Program-made: the position numbers and the translations under genes
Shown here: positions 8,883 through 16,434 of the stretch, one piece after another
Numbering within the stretch: position 1 is the stretch's first letter
Layout of the letters: every line of letters starts with the position of its first letter
From: Granulosicoccus sp.
GTDB taxonomy: Bacteria > Pseudomonadota > Gammaproteobacteria > Granulosicoccales > Granulosicoccaceae
NCBI GenBank assembly: GCA_013002205.1
Contig: JABDKN010000242.1
Span: forward strand, 1 to 39,300
Reading direction: 5' to 3'
DNA: 39,300 bases
Notes under the pieces: generated by a model
What the model was told of the DNA's origin: nothing
Seen by the model: the letters and a program-made list of their open reading frames with translations, nothing else
Databases searched by the model: none

Positions 8883-10793
8883 ATGAGTCAGGACAACACC
8901 TCGCAGGCATTACCGGTCACCCAGTTCGCACTGCTCCGCCAGCGACGATTCGCCCCGTATTTCCTGACGCAGTTACTGGGTGCGTTCAATGACAACGTCT
9001 ACAAGAATGCGCTGATTGCGCTGATTGCCTTTGCAGTCGTCAGATCAGATACCGTCGATGACGGCTCCTTGATCAACATCGCTGCCGGTCTGTTCATCCT
9101 GCCATTCTTTCTGTTCTCCGCGATGTGCGGTCAGATTGCCGACAAGTATGAGAAGTCAGCACTCATACGACGGGTAAAGCTGGCGGAGATCGGCATCATG
9201 ATCTGCGGCGTGATGGCGCTCTACCTGCACAGTCTGCCCCTGCTGTTCGCCATCCTGTTTCTGATGGGAACCCAGTCAGCCTTTTTCGGGCCAATCAAGT
9301 ACGGCATTCTTCCTCAGCATCTGCATGAGTCGGAGTTGATCGGCGGAAACGGACTGGTCGAACTCGGTACCTTCCTCGCCATACTTCTCGGTACCATAGC
9401 CGGAACACAATTGATCGCAAAAGCGGGTGATGGCAGCGTGCTGCCTGTTTCCCTCGTACTGGTCTCGGTTGCCATAGCCGGGTATCTGTCCAGCCGCCGT
9501 ATACCACCGGCCCCCGCTGGCGATCCATCACTGCGAATTCGCTTCAATCCACTGGTGCAGACCTGTCGCCTGATTCGTTCGACAGCGCAGAACCGGGTGA
9601 TATTCCAGTCGATTCTGGCCATCTCCTGGTTCTGGTTCCTGGGCGCAACCTACCTGGCCCAGTTCCCGGTATACGCTCGTGACGTGCTGGGTGGTGGCGT
9701 CGATGTGTTTACCCTGTTGCTGGCGACTTTTTCAATCGGGATTGCCTGCGGCTCGGTTCTGTGTGAACGACTCTCTGGCGGCCGAGTTGAAATCGGGTTG
9801 GTACCCTTCGGGGCAATAGGCCTGACCGTATGTGGTCTGGATCTGGTGCTGTCGACGCCTGCTACGCCCCCGGGCATGGCGCTGGCCGTCGGATCATTCA
9901 TCGCGGTACAGGGTGCCTGGCATGTACTTCTGGATATATTTCTCATCGGCCTGTTCGGCGGGTTCTATATCGTGCCGCTGTATGCACTGATTCAGAAGAC
10001 CAGCGCACCGGAGAGGCTATCGCGGGCTATTGCCTGCAATAATGTCCTGAACGCTTTTTTCATGGTTATTTCTGCCGTTTTCGCACTGGGTATGTTTGCG
10101 GCCGGTGGTTCGATCACGCAGTTGTTTGCCGTCGTGGCCGTCATGAATGCATTGGTCGCCTGTTACATATTCCGGCAGGTTCCGGAGTTTTTCATGCGTT
10201 TCCTGGTCTGGCTGCTGATTCACACACTCTACCGGGTGCGACTACGTGGCCTGCACCATGTGCCGCCGGAAGGTGCAGCCATCGTGGTAGCCAACCATGT
10301 CAGCTTCATCGATGCGCTGATCATTGCCGGATGCATCAGGCGGCCGGTGCGATTCGTTGTTTATCATGCGATATACGCTCTGCCCATACTGAACTTCATT
10401 TTTCGCACGGCCAGGGCCATTCCCATTGCCGGATACGATGAGAACAGGGCGCTCTACGATGCGGCTTTCGTGCAGATGCACGAGGCGCTGGAGGAGGGCG
10501 AGCTGCTGTGCATATTCCCCGAGGGGCAGATTACCCGGGACGGTGAAATGAATCCGTTCCGTCCGGGTATCCTGCGTGTTATCCAAGCCTGTCCGGTACC
10601 CGTGGTACCGATGGCCCTGCAAGGACTCTGGGGAAGTCTGTTCAGTCGCCAGGGAGGTCGTGCGATGATCAAGTTTCCCGGGCGTCTGTTTGCGCGTATA
10701 GGCCTTGTAATTGCTGAGCCGGTGGCCGCAGATCAAGTCACCCTGGAGACCCTGCAGGAACGCGTCGGTCAGCTGCGTGGCAGTGTGCGCTGA
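8883..10793 (+). CDS. MFS transporter fused to 1-acylglycerol-3-phosphate acyltransferase (LplT-PlsC type)
   Basis: A 636-residue inner-membrane protein. Residues about 20-430 form a multi-spanning MFS domain of the LplT-like kind, opening with FLTQLLGAFNDNVYKNAL and carrying the loop GQIADKYEKSALIRRVK. Residues about 440-630 are a cytoplasmic PlsC acyltransferase with the catalytic NHVSFID (Asn471-Asp477, His472/Asp477) and the acceptor-binding FPEG (545-548). In E. coli, LplT flips lysophospholipid inward and the separate Aas protein re-acylates it. Many bacteria fuse all three modules, with an acyl-ACP synthetase at the end. Here the protein stops after PlsC, so the acyl donor must be supplied elsewhere. 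The inferred role is lysophospholipid retrieval and repair, but the transported substrate is not shown by sequence. ATG 8883 is preceded by GAGAGA. A TATAGT at 8827-8832 is a possible -10 without a convincing -35. Confidence 0.88.
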   Translation: MSQDNTSQALPVTQFALLRQRRFAPYFLTQLLGAFNDNVYKNALIALIAFAVVRSDTVDDGSLINIAAGLFILPFFLFSAMCGQIADKYEKSALIRRVKLAEIGIMICGVMALYLHSLPLLFAILFLMGTQSAFFGPIKYGILPQHLHESELIGGNGLVELGTFLAILLGTIAGTQLIAKAGDGSVLPVSLVLVSVAIAGYLSSRRIPPAPAGDPSLRIRFNPLVQTCRLIRSTAQNRVIFQSILAISWFWFLGATYLAQFPVYARDVLGGGVDVFTLLLATFSIGIACGSVLCERLSGGRVEIGLVPFGAIGLTVCGLDLVLSTPATPPGMALAVGSFIAVQGAWHVLLDIFLIGLFGGFYIVPLYALIQKTSAPERLSRAIACNNVLNAFFMVISAVFALGMFAAGGSITQLFAVVAVMNALVACYIFRQVPEFFMRFLVWLLIHTLYRVRLRGLHHVPPEGAAIVVANHVSFIDALIIAGCIRRPVRFVVYHAIYALPILNFIFRTARAIPIAGYDENRALYDAAFVQMHEALEEGELLCIFPEGQITRDGEMNPFRPGILRVIQACPVPVVPMALQGLWGSLFSRQGGRAMIKFPGRLFARIGLVIAEPVAADQVTLETLQERVGQLRGSVR

Positions 10794-10975
10794 TTGCCGG
10801 CCCCGGTATCCGGTAGACTGCAGGGACCGTACTCATGGTTGTACTGACATGCTCGATGACGTGCTGACTACACGAGGCAGTTCCGGAATAGTCTGGGAAG
10901 ATGCGCTGACTGGACGCTCGCTACCGTTGCCCGATTCAACCAGGCGAAGGCTGCCAGTGGCGGGTAGTGCCGGCA

Positions 10976-11551
10976 ATGTCTGACGGTTTCTGTGTGCAGT
11001 GCGGCAACACGGTTCAGTTGCAGATACCCGAGGGCGACAATCGCCAGCGGAAAGTCTGCACCACCTGCGAATACATCCACTACGAAAATCCGAAGAATGT
11101 AGTTGGTTGCCTGCTTGAATGGCAGGGCAAAGTGTTGCTGTGCAAGCGTGCGATCGAACCGCGTCGCGGTTTCTGGACCTTGCCCGCCGGGTTCATGGAA
11201 AATCATGAGAGCACGATCGAGGGAGCTGCTCGTGAAGCCTATGAAGAGGCCCTGGCACGCTGTGATGAGCTGCGCCTTTTTTCTGTCTATAACCTGCCAC
11301 GAATCAGCCAGGTCTACCTGATGTTCATCGGTCAGTTGCGTGATGGGTTCGCACGGGCCAACGAGGAAACGCTCGAAGTTCGACTGTTCAACCAGTCAGA
11401 CATCCCCTGGAGCGAACTGGCGTTTCCCGTGGTGAGCGAAACACTGACCCGCTATTACGAAATGCGTGAACAGCGAGACAGGCGAGTCTACTCTGCCGAT
11501 ATTCTCAGCAGGCCGGGTGCGCCACTTGAGATCGTGCGCCACCCGCATTGA
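10976..11551 (+). CDS. Nudix hydrolase with N-terminal zinc ribbon
   Basis: A 191-residue cytosolic hydrolase expected to cleave a nucleoside diphosphate linked to another moiety. An N-terminal zinc ribbon has cysteine pairs Cys6/Cys9 and Cys28/Cys31, followed by IHYENPKNVVG, which is typical of Nudix proteins with the Nudix_N_2 ribbon. The Nudix box runs from Gly72: Gly72-x5-Glu78-x7-Arg86-Glu87-x2-Glu90-Glu91. The Gly normally near the end of the box is replaced (EEALAR). The metal-binding Glu residues are present, so activity is plausible. Substrate unknown; NADH or FAD pyrophosphatase activity is possible because of the NudC-like ribbon. ATG 10976 is used; GTG 10967 would add three residues. 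No strong Shine-Dalgarno is seen. The 180 bases upstream contain only a 45-codon ORF starting at 10849, without family similarity. Confidence 0.88.
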   Translation: MSDGFCVQCGNTVQLQIPEGDNRQRKVCTTCEYIHYENPKNVVGCLLEWQGKVLLCKRAIEPRRGFWTLPAGFMENHESTIEGAAREAYEEALARCDELRLFSVYNLPRISQVYLMFIGQLRDGFARANEETLEVRLFNQSDIPWSELAFPVVSETLTRYYEMREQRDRRVYSADILSRPGAPLEIVRHPH

Positions 11552-11567
11552 ACCGGTGCTCTCACTG

Positions 11568-11605
11568 CCAGGACATGCCCCGTGCGCAACTGCCCCGGGG
11601 CCTGG
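11568..11605. terminator. Possible bidirectional hairpin between convergent genes
   Basis: Between the ends of the Nudix gene and fadD, CCAG (11568-11571) and GCCCCG (11577-11582) can pair with CGGGGCCTGG (11596-11605), leaving a five-base bulge and a 13-base loop. There is no following T-run on either strand, so an intrinsic terminator is only weakly supported. Confidence 0.25.
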
Positions 11606-11609
11606 ACAG

Positions 11610-13274
11610 TTACAGATCCCGCAATTCCCGCCGCAATATCTTGCCCACATTGGTCTTGGGAAGCTCATCCACGAACTGGATGACTTTGGGACGTTTGTAG
11701 CCAGTCAGTTCATCTTTGCAGAAGTTTTTGACGTCCGCCTCGGTCAGCGCGGGATCCTTCTTGACGATAACCACTTTCACGGCTTCGCCGGAGTGCTCAT
11801 CCGGCACGCCGATGGCACCCGCCTCCAGGATTCCCGGGTGGGTGGACAGCACGGCCTCGATCTCGTTGGGGTAGACATTGAATCCGGAGACGAGAATCAT
11901 GTCCTTGAGTCGGTCGACGATCTTGAAGAATCCCTTTTCATTCATGATCGCAATATCGCCGGTGTGCAGCCAACCGTCTTCATCGATGGTCCTGGCCGTT
12001 TCCTCCGGGCGGTTCCAGTAGCCCTTCATGACCTGTGGGCCACGGAGGCACAGTTCACCGGTTTCACCGGCTGGCACGGGATTGTTGTCTGGATCCCTGA
12101 TGGAGGCATCGGTTGATGGCAGCGGCAGGCCTATCGAGTCATTGTAGCCGGGCAGGTCCATTGGATTGATGCACGCAGCCGGACTTGTCTCAGTCAGGCC
12201 ATAGGCTTCGATGAGTGTGTTGCCGGTAATCGATTGCCAGCGATCGGCCACTGATTTCTGGACCGCCATACCGCCACCGAGCGTGAGCTTGAGGCGGGAA
12301 AAATCCAGTTTATCGAATCCGGGTGTGTTCATCAGGGCATTGAACAGCGTATTGACACCGGTAAATGCCGTGAATTTCACCTTGCTCAGCTCTTTTACGA
12401 ATCCCGGCATGTCGCGCGGGTTGGTGATGAGCAGGTTCATGGCACCCAGTTTCATATAGGTCAGGCAATTGGCTGTCAGTGCAAAGATATGATAGAGCGG
12501 CAGCGCCGTGATAATGATCTCTTCACCTTCGTTCTGCTTGATAGCAGTGATCCAGGTCCAGGCTTGCTGGATGTTGGCAACCATGTTGCGATGGGTCAGC
12601 ATGGCACCCTTGGCCACCCCGGTGGTGCCGCCGGTGTACTGGAGAAACGCCAGGTCATCCGGCGTCAAAGTCGCCTTTGCCGGAGGCAGGTCGGCGCCCC
12701 TTGCCAGTACGTCCGGCAACCGATAGGCACCCGGCAGGGAATAGTCCGGTATCAACTTCTTGACGTACTTGATCACGAAATTGACCAGCATCGACTTGGG
12801 AAAGTCGAGCATGTCGCCGAAGCGGGTCACGATGACTTTTTCCACGGCCGTTTTGTCAATCACCTTGGCCAGGGTGTGCGCAAATGCATCGACCACGACA
12901 ATGGCAATGGCTTCGGAATCCGTCAACTGGTGTTCCAGCTCACGATCGGTATAGAGCGGGTTGGTATTGACCACTACCAGTCCGGCCCGCAATGCGCCAA
13001 ACACCACGACCGGGTACTGCAGCAGATTCGGCATCATGATGGCGATGCGATCACCTTTCTTCAGCCCCGCTTCGTGCTGGCACCAGGCGGCAAATTGTCC
13101 GGATAGCCTATCCAGGTCGCGGTAGGTGAGCGTCTTGCCCATGTTCTGAAACGCCGGCCGATCGGCAAAGCGGGTACTTGCTTCTGTATAGATATCCACC
13201 ACAGAGTCGTAGCCGCTGAGATCGACCTCCTCCGGCACGGACTCTGGGTATGACTGCAGCCAAGGTTTGTCCAT
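11610..13274 (-). CDS. fadD: Long-chain-fatty-acid--CoA ligase
   Basis: A 554-residue member of the AMP-forming acyl-adenylate superfamily. It activates fatty acids with ATP and CoA to acyl-CoA, the entry step of beta-oxidation, at the inner face of the cytoplasmic membrane. Seen: the N-terminal lead LQSYP-x-VPEE typical of proteobacterial FadD, the P-loop-like [18 protein letters not shown] (213-230), the adenylate-binding GYGLTETSP-like motif (here [10 protein letters not shown]), and [10 protein letters not shown] plus [10 protein letters not shown] toward the C-terminus. The length equals that of E. coli FadD within a few residues. ATG 13274 is preceded by AGGA at good spacing. The gene starts 27 bases after the ychJ stop, so the two are probably co-transcribed. 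No FadR-like operator could be identified with confidence. Confidence 0.95.
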   Translation of the reverse strand: MDKPWLQSYPESVPEEVDLSGYDSVVDIYTEASTRFADRPAFQNMGKTLTYRDLDRLSGQFAAWCQHEAGLKKGDRIAIMMPNLLQYPVVVFGALRAGLVVVNTNPLYTDRELEHQLTDSEAIAIVVVDAFAHTLAKVIDKTAVEKVIVTRFGDMLDFPKSMLVNFVIKYVKKLIPDYSLPGAYRLPDVLARGADLPPAKATLTPDDLAFLQYTGGTTGVAKGAMLTHRNMVANIQQAWTWITAIKQNEGEEIIITALPLYHIFALTANCLTYMKLGAMNLLITNPRDMPGFVKELSKVKFTAFTGVNTLFNALMNTPGFDKLDFSRLKLTLGGGMAVQKSVADRWQSITGNTLIEAYGLTETSPAACINPMDLPGYNDSIGLPLPSTDASIRDPDNNPVPAGETGELCLRGPQVMKGYWNRPEETARTIDEDGWLHTGDIAIMNEKGFFKIVDRLKDMILVSGFNVYPNEIEAVLSTHPGILEAGAIGVPDEHSGEAVKVVIVKKDPALTEADVKNFCKDELTGYKRPKVIQFVDELPKTNVGKILRRELRDL

Positions 13275-13301
13275 GATGATTCCTATTGCTATCTGGCAGG
13301 T

Positions 13302-13796
13302 TTATGCGATTGCGCAGCACTTCTTGTATTTTTTTCCACTGCCACATGCACAGGGGTCATTTCTACCTTGTTTCGGCGAGTCTCGCCTGAACTGATTGAC
13401 ATCTGGCATCTCGGCGTCACGAAAGTACCATTGTCCGTGGTATTTTTCGAAAACTCCTTTCTCATGGTGAGTATGGCGCCGCCGTGCCGCATCCCGGTAC
13501 CGTGCCATGAATTCGATTCGCGCCGTACTGTCGTCCGGTTCGCCTCCGCTGATGCTGATGATGTCCAGACCCAGCCACTCGGACTCGCTGGCCCAACGGG
13601 CGGTGGCCGTTTCATCGATCTCTGCGCGGGTGGATGGATGATGCGTGGCAAAAATGAAATCCATGGAGCCAAGGGTATGTGCAGTATAACGGGCCCGGAT
13701 CAGTGCCTCGGCACGCTCGGCTTTCTGCTCGCCATCGATGATTGGCTGGCAACACTGTGAAAGAGCACGGCCGGAGCCACAGGGACAATCAGACAT
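13302..13796 (-). CDS. ychJ: YchJ-family protein with two SEC-C motifs
   Basis: A 164-residue cytosolic protein with a zinc-binding SEC-C motif at each end: CPCGSG...CC at residues 4-16 and CACGSG...CC at about 149-162. The middle carries an NTF2-like fold region ([11 protein letters not shown], then a conserved EFMARYRD) as in E. coli YchJ (about 152 residues). SEC-C motifs elsewhere, for example in SecA, bind zinc and interact with SecB or ribosomes. The role of YchJ itself is not established. The start ATG 13796 has AAGG about eight bases upstream. It precedes fadD by 27 bases on the same strand and follows the DUF3301 gene by 55 bases. Confidence 0.93.
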   Translation of the reverse strand: MSDCPCGSGRALSQCCQPIIDGEQKAERAEALIRARYTAHTLGSMDFIFATHHPSTRAEIDETATARWASESEWLGLDIISISGGEPDDSTARIEFMARYRDAARRRHTHHEKGVFEKYHGQWYFRDAEMPDVNQFRRDSPKQGRNDPCACGSGKKYKKCCAIA

Positions 13797-13851
13797 TCGG
13801 TTACCTTGCGATCAATTAATCAAACTCTCAGTTTAGCCTACTCACCGATGC

Positions 13852-14199
13852 TCAATGCACGTAGATGCGGTTTCCGTCAGAGTCGCGTGTGTACGGGAAA
13901 AACACGCTTTGCAGGCAGTGGCCACGCATCGTCACCGTCGCCTCGTCGCGAAAGTCGCCTTGATCGGTAAATTCGAATCGGTATTCGCGCTGGAATCCGC
14001 TGGCTCCGGAACCTGTGCGTACCAGGCGAAGACGACTGAGTGCGACTGTCTGGTCCAGAAACTGTAACTGGCGCTGCCGGCAGGCCTGCCTGGCATGGTC
14101 TACGGCCAGTTCCCGCGCCCGCGATCCGGTCCACCAAAGGGCCACCAGCGCTGCGGGAATTGCCAGTATCAGCAAATCGAGTAGAGGATTTCCGCTCAT
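13852..14199 (-). CDS. DUF3301 family membrane-anchored protein
   Basis: A 115-residue protein with one N-terminal transmembrane segment (residues 6-22) followed by a cytosolic-looking domain. The features I recognise as DUF3301 are RELAVDHARQACRQRQLQFLD, then ALSRLRLVRTGSG and REYRFEFT, ending with a short polar tail. Function is unknown. The open frame runs upstream to 14424, but that part is antisense to the DUF1244 gene and unlike the family, so ATG 14199 is used. No good ribosome site is visible. The gene is divergent from the DUF1244 gene with only 67 bases between starts, and these hold a good promoter for the other strand. Confidence 0.85.
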   Translation of the reverse strand: MSGNPLLDLLILAIPAALVALWWTGSRARELAVDHARQACRQRQLQFLDQTVALSRLRLVRTGSGASGFQREYRFEFTDQGDFRDEATVTMRGHCLQSVFFPYTRDSDGNRIYVH

Positions 14200-14214
14200 G
14201 AATACGAAGTGTCG

Positions 14215-14244
14215 GTTACAGACTTGTCCTGCACTCTTTATAAT
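14215..14244 (+). promoter_or_regulatory. Sigma70-type promoter for the DUF1244-DUF6231-IDH block
   Basis: A perfect TATAAT at 14239-14244. GTTACA at 14215-14220 (four of six -35 bases, spacing 18) or TTACAG one base later (spacing 17) lies upstream. The predicted transcription start near 14251 gives a leader of under 20 bases to the ATG at 14267, with the Shine-Dalgarno GGAGG at 14257-14261. It is the best promoter I see in the window. Confidence 0.6.
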
Positions 14245-14266
14245 AGGGATGAATTCGGAGGATGTA

Positions 14267-14581
14267 ATGCGCATGGCAACTATCAAGTCACTGAACGAAC
14301 AGACACAGATAGAACTCGAGGCGGCTGCGTTTCGAACGCTTGTCGGGCATTTGCAGCAGCGCACCGATGTGCAGAATATCGACCTGATGAATCTGGCAGG
14401 ATTCTGCAGGAATTGCCTTGCCAAATACTATGTCTCAGCCGCGACGGAGCGCGATATCGACCTGGAGTACGAGGATGCCCGTGAGCGCGTCTATGGCATG
14501 CCCTATGGTGAATGGAAGTCAAAATACCAGTCAGACGCTACCCCCGAGCAGTCTGCCGCCTATGATGCAAGCCACAGCTGA
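14267..14581 (+). CDS. DUF1244 family protein
   Basis: A 104-residue cytosolic helical protein. Seen: AAAFRTLVGHLQQRTDVQNIDLMN, cut by the signature GFCRNCLAKY with Cys47 and Cys50, then a conserved block of Asp/Glu-Tyr pairs (ERDIDLEYEDARERVYGMPYGEWK). This layout is that of the DUF1244 family, widespread in proteobacteria and without an assigned function as far as I know. The Cys pair could bind a metal but has no second pair in this chain. The start at 14267 is supported by GGAGG five bases upstream; ATG 14273 is possible. The stop is eight bases before the DUF6231 gene, which implies translational coupling or at least one transcript. Confidence 0.9.
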   Translation: MRMATIKSLNEQTQIELEAAAFRTLVGHLQQRTDVQNIDLMNLAGFCRNCLAKYYVSAATERDIDLEYEDARERVYGMPYGEWKSKYQSDATPEQSAAYDASHS

Positions 14582-14589
14582 AGGTTCTG

Positions 14590-15216
14590 ATGCTTCCTCC
14601 GCAGGAAAAGGTTGGCCTGGACGATGACGAACATGATCGGCAGAGCGATACGTCATACCCGGAATCAACGGCGCCCGTGGTGGACGGTACGGGCCTCGAG
14701 AGATCTCTGTCTGCCTACCTGAGATCCGCTCGTTCCGGCCAGGTCGTCGTATTGGGCAAGTCGAGTCACCCGGAGTTCTGGTCCGATTCCAGCGAGGACG
14801 ATGGGCTGGTGGTGCTGGACGTCGATGCGTTAACCGAGTGCCTGCAAACCGGATCGCTGGCCGGGAATGTGCACCGCTCAGCTCCGTCGATAGCCTGGTT
14901 GCAGCTTGACAGTGACGAGGCCTTTCGCTCTGACTGCTCGGTGCAAACCACCCTGGGCCAGGCCATGCGACTCTTTCCCGACAGACTGGTGGTCAGCACC
15001 CATTCCCCCGAGCCGGACGATGCAACATTTTTCGCCCTCGGGTTCCACCGCCTGATGTTGCCTGAACAGGGTTCGACCCGATTGTTCGAATACAGCCTCA
15101 GCGAGTATAAACAGCCCCCTGAGTGGCTCAATGCCAGGTTCTGGGCCCATCCGGAACGATTTGACCTTGACAAGGACCTGGACGACAGTGATGAGTACAG
15201 CGATGAAGAAGAGTGA
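14590..15216 (+). CDS. DUF6231 family protein
   Basis: A 208-residue acidic protein. Its C-terminal part (residues about 150-198) reads FFALGFHRLMLP, LFEYSLSEYKQPPEWLNARFWAHPERFD. This is the signature I associate with the DUF6231 family, which is often encoded next to DUF1244 in Gammaproteobacteria. Upstream, residues 40-135 look like a degenerate Rossmann/methyltransferase-like fold (VVVLGKSS near strand 1, IAWLQLD in the middle, LFPDRLVVSTHS), but no SAM-binding glycine motif is intact. The last 20 residues are almost wholly Asp/Glu/Ser. Function unknown. ATG 14590 has AAGG eight bases upstream. The end overlaps the start of the IDH-like gene by 14-26 bases, pointing to one operon. Confidence 0.75.
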   Translation: MLPPQEKVGLDDDEHDRQSDTSYPESTAPVVDGTGLERSLSAYLRSARSGQVVVLGKSSHPEFWSDSSEDDGLVVLDVDALTECLQTGSLAGNVHRSAPSIAWLQLDSDEAFRSDCSVQTTLGQAMRLFPDRLVVSTHSPEPDDATFFALGFHRLMLPEQGSTRLFEYSLSEYKQPPEWLNARFWAHPERFDLDKDLDDSDEYSDEEE

Positions 15217-16282
15217 AGGGCTGCCGATCGAGATAACAGAACTGCTGGGCGACGGAATTGGCCCGGAACTGGCCGAGTCGGTACATGCGGTTGCCGATGC
15301 CCTGCCCCTGGAACTCAACTTCAGGCAGGTGGACTGGTCCCTGGCTAACCGGCAGGCGCGCGGTGACGAGGTGATCGATGAGGCGGAAGCGTCCATGCGC
15401 CAGACGAGACTGGCTCTCAAGTACCCCACCGTGACCGATAAGGTCAGCCCCAATGCGCTGATCAGGCGACGTTGTGATTTCAGTGTGATATATCGCCCGG
15501 CCATATCCATCAAGGGAATCCACACGAACTTCAAGGAAGATGTAAACCTGCACATCGTGCGTATCGCCACCGGGGGCACCTATGACGATGCCGGCCAGCT
15601 GATTGGCAAGGATGCGGCGGTGTCACTGCGCCTGGTGGAACGCAAACCGTGCGAACAGGCGGCCCGGTTCGCCTTCGCGCTGGCCCGGTCCAAGGGTATG
15701 ACCTACGGTGACGGTCATTATTCCATGACCAGTTCTTCCAAGCACACGATTCAGCGTGTGACGGATGGCCTCTTTGAATCCGTGGTCGCCAAGGTACATG
15801 AGCAGTTCCGGGATGTGGAGCATCGTGTTGAGCTGTTCGATGCACTGCTGGCCAAGATCATCCTGGATCCGGCCTCGTTCGAGGTGGTTCTGGTGCTCAA
15901 TGAGTACGGCGACTTCCTGTCCGACATGGCCTCTGGTCTGGTCGGCAGCCTGGGAACCGGTGCCAGCGGCAATTACTCCTTCGACGAAAACGACGAGGTG
16001 GACATCGCCATGTTCGATCCGGCCGGGGGTACGGCACCGGATATTGCCGGTAAGAATCTGGCCAATCCGACTGCGGTTCTACTGGCATTCGGCATGCTGC
16101 TGGATCACATCGATCGTTATGATCTGGGGCATGCGCTGCGACTGAGTTTGCTGGGTTGTATCGAAAATGGTTACAGCACACGGGATTTGGGCGGTACACT
16201 CGATACCGACGAATTCACCAGGGCGGTCATCGATGGTATTCCAGCCCATCTGGCGAGTCAGGGCACACATGACAACCGATGA
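15191..16282 (+). CDS. Divergent isocitrate/isopropylmalate dehydrogenase family protein (probable isocitrate dehydrogenase)
   Basis: A 363-residue member of the beta-decarboxylating dehydrogenase family. Seen in order: ITELLGDGIGPEL at the N-terminus; a substrate-loop counterpart, SPNALIRRRCDFSVIYRP, retaining the family arginines; KHTIQRVTDG, which keeps the lysine of the KxNxxK element; FDALLAK and YGDFLSDMASGLVG, with the metal-binding Asp residues; and GGTAPDIAGKNLANPTA in place of HGSAPDIAGK. Thus the His that normally begins the cofactor loop is Gly, and the ENTEG element is ATGGT. The fold and metal site look intact but substrate and cofactor specificity are unclear. Its place directly before sucA-sucB favours isocitrate, since its product would be the SucA substrate; this is inference. 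ATG 15191 overlaps the DUF6231 end; ATG 15203 is an alternative. Confidence 0.75.
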   Translation: MSTAMKKSEGLPIEITELLGDGIGPELAESVHAVADALPLELNFRQVDWSLANRQARGDEVIDEAEASMRQTRLALKYPTVTDKVSPNALIRRRCDFSVIYRPAISIKGIHTNFKEDVNLHIVRIATGGTYDDAGQLIGKDAAVSLRLVERKPCEQAARFAFALARSKGMTYGDGHYSMTSSSKHTIQRVTDGLFESVVAKVHEQFRDVEHRVELFDALLAKIILDPASFEVVLVLNEYGDFLSDMASGLVGSLGTGASGNYSFDENDEVDIAMFDPAGGTAPDIAGKNLANPTAVLLAFGMLLDHIDRYDLGHALRLSLLGCIENGYSTRDLGGTLDTDEFTRAVIDGIPAHLASQGTHDNR

Positions 16283-16351
16283 AATGCACCTTTCAGTTTC
16301 AGTAATGCGCGGATGAGCACGCCAGTCAATATGCTGTACCGGCAGTTGATT

Positions 16352-16387
16352 TGCCAGTCCGCGTGCCAGTCCGCCTGCCAGTCACCT
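16352..16387 (+). repeat. 12-bp tandem repeat, three copies, before sucA
   Basis: TGCCAGTCCGCG, TGCCAGTCCGCC and TGCCAGTCACCT follow one another exactly at 16352, 16364 and 16376. They lie in the 152-base gap between the IDH-like gene and sucA, about 50 bases before the chosen sucA start. The unit length is a multiple of three, so the longer sucA frame stays open through it. Confidence 0.85.
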
Positions 16388-16434
16388 CCTATCTTGACGG
16401 GCAACCCTGCCCCGTCATGCTCCGGACATATCCA

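Noticed and set aside
10849-10983. A 45-codon frame before the Nudix gene
   Set aside because: No ribosome site of note, no recognisable sequence, and it overlaps the start of the Nudix gene in another frame.
12489-13106. A 205-codon plus-strand frame
   Set aside because: It lies within fadD on the other strand, which has full adenylate-forming motifs.
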